Assembly: GCA_004352715.1 (NCBI GenBank)
Contig: SCFE01000014.1
Coordinates: forward strand, 582,088 to 646,087
Direction: 5' to 3'
From: Hofstenia miamia
Taxonomy: Eukaryota; Xenacoelomorpha; Acoela
Length of the DNA: 64,000 nt
The translations under genes and the position numbers were made by a program. The notes below the pieces were generated by a model. It was not told where the DNA came from, searched no databases, and saw only the letters and a program-made list of their open reading frames with translations. Shown here piece after piece: positions 59,064-64,000 of the stretch; position 1 is the first letter of the stretch, and each line of letters opens with the position of its first letter.

Positions 59064-59269
59064 CACAGCCTACTAAATGACGGCCCGGATGTTTGCAGCA
59101 AAGCGAGAATAAAAGGAGGCATTAATTTGTTGGTCTCGAGAAATCGTCACTGTGCAAATATACATCCCGTTGATTACATACGCATATGCATTCATCTGAT
59201 TGGTTGATACACTTATGTTACCCGCGTCGTGTATCACATTCATTAGTTATTTCATTTAACGTGAATATA

Positions 59270-59451
59270 TGATGGTAAAGCGTTGTTGCGTTCCAAATTG
59301 TCATTCTGGGTATGACAACAAAACTGTGCATTCGCAATTCAAATTTACAAGAGATCAACAACTACGGTCAATGTGTTTAAAATCTATTGCTCGAAAAAAA
59401 CTTCAAAATATCGCAATACACGACGATTTGTGATAAACATTTTGATTCACT
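59270..59451 (+). pseudogene. Broken THAP exon of the P element (+ copy)
   Basis: Reads MMVKRCCVPNCHSGYDNKTV as in the intact inverted copy. Compared with that copy, CCAGAAGAT is altered to ACAAGAGAT, the conserved Trp codon (TGG) has become TGT, and one extra A in an A-run (59394-59400) shifts the frame before the CDKHF zinc ligands. It cannot encode a THAP finger. Confidence 0.82.
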
Positions 59452-59733
59452 TTTGATGAAATGTTCTTAGATCGTGATGCAAGGTACACTGGTTCTGAAT
59501 TTGTTGGAATTAATCAAGAATTTATCCCATATGAAAGTATTTACTGTTTTATGGTAAACTTTACCGAAATTTCTAAATCATTTATTTTGCACACACCTCC
59601 TCTTGTTAAATCTACCTCGGATATAATGTCACTTGCCAGGTTTAACAACTTAAAGTTTACTTTTTGTGCAATTATATCAAAGTTATTCAATTTATCATTG
59701 CACTCTTTATTGAAGGATCACTATTTTCTATAG
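59452..59733 (+). repeat. Internal duplicate of transposase sequence (deletion-derivative scrap)
   Basis: 59452-59627 matches 60358-60533 with only about three differences (176 bp). From 59629 a 20-base stretch, TCACTTGCCAGGTTTAACAA, equals 61192 on, then similarity decays. This is the body of an internally deleted P element joined in front of the complete frame. The stretch ends with CTATAG (59728-59733), a possible splice acceptor. Confidence 0.75.
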
Positions 59734-62001
59734 AGTTCTATTACGATTCCACGACCACAGCCTAAAGAACGAGCTCTACAAACAGACGAACTGCAAGCGT
59801 TTGAAGAGGCTGATCGCTTACCAGTGTTTGAAGAAATTGACCAACAATATTGTCCAAATTCATGGAATTTTCAACATCTTGGAAGCTGTATCCAAATGTA
59901 TCGGTTGGAAAGTCCTGTTCCAATTGTAGCAGAAACAATTCTTCTCTACCCATCGAATAAGGTTGAGCTATACATCAATGGTGTTTCAGTTCCATTTCCT
60001 CTATGGTTACGAAAGATTCATGGTTGTAAGATTTCAAGAAAATCGCAAATAACTGAACTTGCTAACTATTTAAATGGCGTTTACACAGACAATAGCGACA
60101 ATAAATTTTTAGAAGAACTTGGTGCTTCTCGATACGCTCTCAAAAAGACATATTCAGTTGCTGTTATTAGATTTGCTTTATTACTAAGATATACATCTCT
60201 ATCTGGTTACGAGTTAGTTTGTGAATACTTAGATTTGCCTTCTACTCGATATTTACGGACATTTACAAGTGGGGAGATTAATGTTGATAGTTTTATTAAA
60301 AAAATTACTGATTCTATTGACAAAGATCTTTCGCAAAGGAATTTGTGTTCAATTACGTTTGATGAAATGTTCTTAGATCGTGATGCAAGGTACACTGGTT
60401 CTGAATTTGTTGGAATTAATCAAGAATTTATCCCATATGAAAGTATTTACTGTTTTATGGTAAACTTTATGGAAATTTCTAAATCATTTATTTTGCACAC
60501 ACTTCCTCTTGTTAAATCTACCTCGGATATAATTGAAGAAACCATTATTTCTTTGTTGCAAAGACTTTCAAATACGTGCTTAAAAGTAGTAGCCTTGGTC
60601 TGTGACAATTGTCGTTTAAATATTTCGGTTTATAGAAAATTAATTGCACGATTTGGTCAAGATGGTGATCTCTTTATTAAGTTCAATGGTGTAAAGATTT
60701 ATCTTTTATATGATGTTGTTCACCTGATTAAAACAATTAGAAATAACTGGTATCGTTTTGGAACATTTACTTTGCCTTCTTTTTCTTATAATGTTGATGT
60801 TTTTTCAATAAATTGTTTGGAAAAGGCAAAAGCTAATTGGGCTTTTCTACCCAGATTATTTCATCGTGATAGCAGTCTAAAGTGTTACTTAAGAAAAGCT
60901 CCTTTGTTGAGTGAAACAGCAGTTAATCCTAGTCAGAACAAGCTCAGTGTTAAGTTGGCCTTGGCTATTTTTGATATAAGAAATGCTACAGCCTTAGTAC
61001 AATATTTTAATGAATCGTCAGACGGCTCAACTACTGCGGAATTTATTAAGATAATCTACGTATGGTGGAGTATAGTTAATTCAAAATCTGCAATTCACCC
61101 CCAACGAATATCAAGAGGGATTGCAGAAGATAGTGATAACTACAATTACCTTTTGTATTTCGCGAATTGGGTTTCTAGATGGAAAGATTCTCACTTGCCA
61201 GGTTTAACAAGTCAAACTTTTACTGCTTTAGCAAGCACATCATTGGGCTTAGCTCAACTCTCAAATTGTTTATTGAAGGAAAATCCACACCTCACATATA
61301 TTTTGACATCCCGATTTCATCAGGACCCCCTTGAAAAAAGGTTTGGACGTTATCGTCAGCTTAGTGGTGGTCGTTTTCTTGTGGGTCTCTACGAAGTACA
61401 ACGATCTGAAAGAATCATTAAGATTAAATCCATTCTCGAAAATCACGACATATCAGCATTGCGAGACGTTTTACAACCTGTAGCATCACCCATTGTTCTT
61501 AATGACGATATTACAAATCCGCTAGACGAACCAAATGACTTTTCTAAAGAAGAAAAAGAAGTTTTGTTCTATATTGCGGGTTATGTTGCTCACAAGATTT
61601 CAACTGATATTCATTGTTGTTCCACATGTCGCTCTTCTTCTGTTAGTGATTGCATTGAGGATGAATTGACAGAATTTCGAGATTATGTTGACGATTTAAA
61701 TCGTGGTGGTCTTTCCATTCCGTCAAGGATCATATATGAAACTGTGTCTCATTTTATTGAATTCCTTGATTCAAATTACAAATCAATTATTGGCAAAGAA
61801 AATATTCGTCTAAAGGAGTATTGTACATCCGCTTTACTCAACACTTTTTCAGTTCCTGTTATTTGTGAATCTCATGGTGAATATGTATGTAGACGAATTT
61901 GTCACATTTGTATAAACATCTTTTTTAATAACATTCAGAAAAAAATTAGAGATAAATCTAAGGGAAAAGTGCGTACTTTGAAAACAATGAAACTTTGTTA
62001 A
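59734..62001 (+). CDS. P-element (THAP9-like) transposase, long open frame without THAP domain
   Basis: The frame opens after TAG at 59731-59733, which also fits an acceptor (CTATAG), and runs to TAA at 61999-62001, about 755 codons. Numbering from 59824, the RNase-H-like core shows LCSITFDEMFLDRDARY (Asp180), VVALVCDNCRLNISVY (Asp261) and TSRFHQDPLEKRFGRYR (Glu504), placed as the D-D-E triad of P/THAP9 transposases. The long stretch between the second Asp and the Glu corresponds to the GTP-binding insertion domain. A C-terminal part has CCSTCR and CRRICHICINIF pairs. It would cut and paste the element in the nucleus. No stop interrupts it, so it decayed little or was kept. No ATG starts it convincingly; the first in-frame ATG is well downstream of the conserved N-terminal part, so a 5' exon is needed and the adjacent THAP exon is broken. 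Confidence 0.85.
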   Translation, partial: SSITIPRPQPKERALQTDELQAFEEADRLPVFEEIDQQYCPNSWNFQHLGSCIQMYRLESPVPIVAETILLYPSNKVELYINGVSVPFPLWLRKIHGCKISRKSQITELANYLNGVYTDNSDNKFLEELGASRYALKKTYSVAVIRFALLLRYTSLSGYELVCEYLDLPSTRYLRTFTSGEINVDSFIKKITDSIDKDLSQRNLCSITFDEMFLDRDARYTGSEFVGINQEFIPYESIYCFMVNFMEISKSFILHTLPLVKSTSDIIEETIISLLQRLSNTCLKVVALVCDNCRLNISVYRKLIARFGQDGDLFIKFNGVKIYLLYDVVHLIKTIRNNWYRFGTFTLPSFSYNVDVFSINCLEKAKANWAFLPRLFHRDSSLKCYLRKAPLLSETAVNPSQNKLSVKLALAIFDIRNATALVQYFNESSDGSTTAEFIKIIYVWWSIVNSKSAIHPQRISRGIAEDSDNYNYLLYFANWVSRWKDSHLPGLTSQTFTALASTSLGLAQLSNCLLKENPHLTYILTSRFHQDPLEKRFGRYRQLSGGRFLVGLYEVQRSERIIKIKSILENHDISALRDVLQPVASPIVLNDDITNPLDEPNDFSKEEKEVLFYIAGYVAHKISTDIHCCSTCRSSSVSDCIEDELTEFRDYVDDLNRGGLSIPSRIIYETVSHFIEFLDSNYKSIIGKENIRLKEYCTSALLNTFSVPVICESHGEYVCRRICHICINIFFNNIQKKIRDKSKGKVRTLKTMKLC

Positions 62002-62205
62002 AAGACGTTTGATTTCCATTGTATATATTTTTTTGAATTTTTACGTTTGTAAGTAGTTTATATTTTTAGATTAGAAATTGGTAACAAAATTTTATGTTTA
62101 TTTTTAGTCTTTTTAATGCAAACTATAATATTTTAGTTAAAATCTCAATCTATACAGGCATCACTTATATTATAACCAAATTTGTAAAATATAGTATTTC
62201 TATTC

Positions 62206-62266
62206 GAATGCCTCCTTTTTTTGCTTCTCTGCTGCAAGCATCCGGGCCGTCATTTAGTAGGCTATG
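62206..62266. repeat. 3' terminal inverted repeat of the P element
   Basis: GCCGTCATTTAGTAGGCTATG ends at 62266 and, with the preceding ~40 bases (GCTGCAAGCATCCGG), is the inverse of the element's left terminus at 59064. Confidence 0.8.
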
Positions 62267-62274
62267 ATCACGAT

Positions 62275-62475
62275 CTAAGAACATTTCATCAAACGTGAAT
62301 CAAAATGTTTATCACAAATCGTGGTGTATTGCGATATTTTGAAGTTTTTTCGAGCAATAGATTTTAACCACATTGACCGTAGTTGTTGATCTTCTGGAAA
62401 TTTGAATTGCGAATGCACAGTTTTGTTGTCATACCCAGAATGACAATTTGGAACGCAACAACGCTTTACCATCAT
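62275..62475 (-). CDS. Intact THAP zinc-finger frame (inverted P-element 5' end)
   Basis: A 66-codon - strand frame encodes a THAP C2CH finger. RCCVPNC supplies the first two cysteines, FKFPED and LRSMWLKSIARKNFK give the Pro and Trp of the core, and TTICDKHFD gives the last Cys and His. It stops right after the junction where THAP sequence meets transposase sequence (DSRLMKCS then stop). As it stands it could make only a DNA-binding THAP peptide, which in P-element biology could act as a repressor; that is inference. Confidence 0.78.
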   Translation of the reverse strand: MMVKRCCVPNCHSGYDNKTVHSQFKFPEDQQLRSMWLKSIARKNFKISQYTTICDKHFDSRLMKCS

Positions 62476-62680
62476 AAATTCACGTTAAATGAAATAACTA
62501 ATGAATGTGATACACGACGCGGGTAACATAAGTGTATCAACCAATCAGATGAATGCATATGCGTATGTAATCAACGGGATGTTTATTTGCACAGTGACGA
62601 TTTCTCGAGACCAACAAATTAATGCCTCCTTTTATTCTCGCTTTGCTGCAAACATCCGGGCCGTCATTTAGTAGGCTATG

Positions 62681-63290
62681 CACCAATCCAATATATCTCT
62701 AATTCAAATATTACAAAAAATAATAATGAAATTATTTATATATATATATATATAATTTTTCCATTAATCCTAAACATAGTTATTTCTTTAGGAGTAAGTT
62801 TCATGCTTCTCAACGGCCAATTGTGCTGAAATCTGTTAGCAATCGAAAATTCTTCAATGTTGTTTTGATTTTACTTTCAAATATTAAGAAAATATAAGTG
62901 TTCAAAATTCTTTATTTTTCAAGTATAATTAAATTTTCAATACTATAATATAAACACAACTTAATATTATTAGTTTTTTCCATTAAGAAATTGATATAAA
63001 AATGCACAATAAATCACCAGAACAACACATTTTATAACAAAGCTAATGAGAGATTGAAGAGAAACCATTATTTATTTATCTTAATTCGGTAATTTCCCCT
63101 GTTGGAAAAAATTTTTTTCAAAAAATAGGTTTCTTTCAAGCAAGCAAAATAATACCTTTTTTTCAGTTAACGCAAGATAGGTAAGATTACTGTTCTGAGC
63201 GTCCTGCAGCCCGGCCCGGCCAGTCGGAAGCAGTTTTAATCTTTGAGTAATAGTAATAAAATGCTGAGATAAATGTGTTTTTAAGTGCGT
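62681..63290. other. AT-rich, no gene seen
   Basis: A short (TA)n tract lies near 62738 and a G+C-rich patch CAGCCCGGCCCGGCC near 63207. No continuation of the mariner relic was recognised to the right of the P element. Confidence 0.45.
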
Positions 63291-63292
63291 CG

Positions 63293-63679
63293 CTAACCAC
63301 TAAAAGGCAACAAGCATTTCTTACATTTTTTACGATAATCTAGTTCATTGGAAGAGTACAAAATGAAATGTTTTCCAACAAGTGCACTTGCAGCTGAGTT
63401 ATCTGCTGGTACTGAAGCTTTAGATTCTACATTGTTCATCAAATCTTTGTCACAAATTTTTTGCTTAGTTCTAGCTGACGTTAGATCACTTATTTGATTA
63501 TTCATTTGAATTATCATGTTCCGCATCACCAACAGGGTTGATATATCAACCCTTACTAAATTTGGACCAAGGATAAGAAATGGGATCTTTGTTTGGCTAA
63601 GCAAATATATGTGTATCAATTTTGGTTTTACATTAGGCGAATACACTAAATCTGGTTGTTGGTTGAAATTTGCATTCAA
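63293..63679 (-). pseudogene. Possible C-terminal fragment of a piggyBac-like transposase
   Basis: A - strand frame ends with LVGKHFILYSSNELDYRKKC then KKCLLPFSG. An (R)L.G.HF... segment followed by R..C..C resembles the Cys-rich C-terminus of piggyBac-derived transposases. Only one CxxC pair is seen and the upstream DDE region was not found, so the assignment is weak. Confidence 0.25.
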
Positions 63680-64000
63680 AAGAAAACAACATACATTATT
63701 GGAACAAGTGTTTGATATTTGTTTTGAAAAAATTTTAAAGGATGCCTTTAAGGCTTATGATGTCATGAATCTGCTTTTAAACATCTTCATTGTAATGAAA
63801 ACATTATGAATCTATTGTATTGAATTATTTAACCATTACATAACAATTTTAGCCTAACCACCGTCCAATCTAGTTCTTCAAAATATTCTATGAAGACCTA
63901 CTTAAACTGAGGCAGTCCGAAATTTTTGAAAAGTTTTCATCAACTAACAGTCAAAGTTCTTTTTTGCTTCCATCGGCTTAAAACCTTATAAATATATGAG
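63680..64000. other. AT-rich, no gene seen
   Basis: No coding block or recognised repeat. A + frame at 63516-63809 overlaps the opposite-strand fragment and has no similarity. Confidence 0.4.

Larger units (their letters stand above)
59064..62680 (+). mobile_element. Compound P element (THAP family) with head-to-head 5' ends
   Basis: Outer inverted repeats span 59064-59478 and 62267-62680, about 415 bp each. The terminus CA(C/T)AGCCTACTAAATGACG is present at 59064, again inverted at 62206-62266 (the element's own 3' end), and at 62680. The order is therefore a 5' end with broken THAP exon, a deletion-derivative scrap, the large transposase frame, the 3' terminus, then directly an inverted 5' end with an intact THAP frame. 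No 8-bp target duplication was recognised at the outer edges. CATAG... differs from the Drosophila CATGATGAAATA end but shares the CAT start. Confidence 0.8.

Noticed and set aside
1-64000. CRISPR arrays, operons, bacterial genes, rRNA genes and viral genes
   Set aside because: None seen; gene structure is intron-rich and eukaryotic. Tandem repeats here are microsatellites or a 24-bp minisatellite without spacers.

Overview
The window is AT-rich invertebrate animal DNA. The evidence is genes split into many small exons by GT..AG introns, dense (TA)n arrays, and animal-type DNA transposons (Tc1, mariner, hAT, P/THAP), LINEs and a Penelope-like relic. Nothing bacterial, viral or organellar was seen. 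The phylum cannot be fixed from this sequence; hydrozoans, flatworms and copepods are all compatible.

Two host genes can be assembled by hand from splice sites and reading phase. (1) On the + strand, about 11.6-33.9 kb, a 13-exon chain encodes a protein with a C1 zinc domain split over two exons, a Ser-rich linker, and a RAF/KSR-type kinase domain that lacks the catalytic Lys, the HRD Asp and the DFG Asp. I read it as a divergent KSR (kinase suppressor of Ras) scaffold. Its 5' end was not found, and the link between exons 5 and 6 does not keep phase, so at least one exon is missing. (2) On the - strand, about 56.8-46.7 kb, the last five exons of a gene encode a Pro/Ala/Ser-rich tail with a 32-nt alanine microexon. 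The phases agree across all five exons, but I do not recognise the family.

Most of the rest is mobile-element debris, much of it inside the introns of these genes. By region: 1.8-3.5 kb a dead hAT/ZMYM1-like transposase; 3.7-6.3 kb a segment bounded by short inverted CA(A/G)TGGCGTAGTCA ends; 8.16-8.62 kb a fold-back element with a tRNA-like centre; 12.2, 13.7, 16.8 and 27.1 kb small hAT-like MITEs, the third nested in a mariner relic; 20.9-22.2 kb a dead Tc1 element in a (TA)n array; 27.3-27.9 kb an R2-like reverse transcriptase relic; 36.5-40.7 kb nested LINE fragments; 41.9-42.6 kb a Penelope-like fragment; 42.6-43.6 kb an unclassified transposase-like pseudogene; 44.4-45.6 kb a LINE on the - strand; 54.6-55.5 kb a second Tc1-like pseudogene; 58.2-59.06 kb a mariner relic broken by a compound P element (59.06-62.68 kb).

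The P element is the most striking mobile unit. It has one long uninterrupted transposase frame with a recognisable D-D-E triad but no usable DNA-binding THAP exon upstream, because that copy is frameshifted. An inverted copy of the 5' end, abutting exactly at the element's 3' terminus, carries the only intact THAP frame, on the opposite strand.

Several N-runs sit inside (TA)n or (G)n arrays. Two others (43.87 and 44.99 kb) are flanked by near-identical sequence and look like unmerged contig ends rather than biology.
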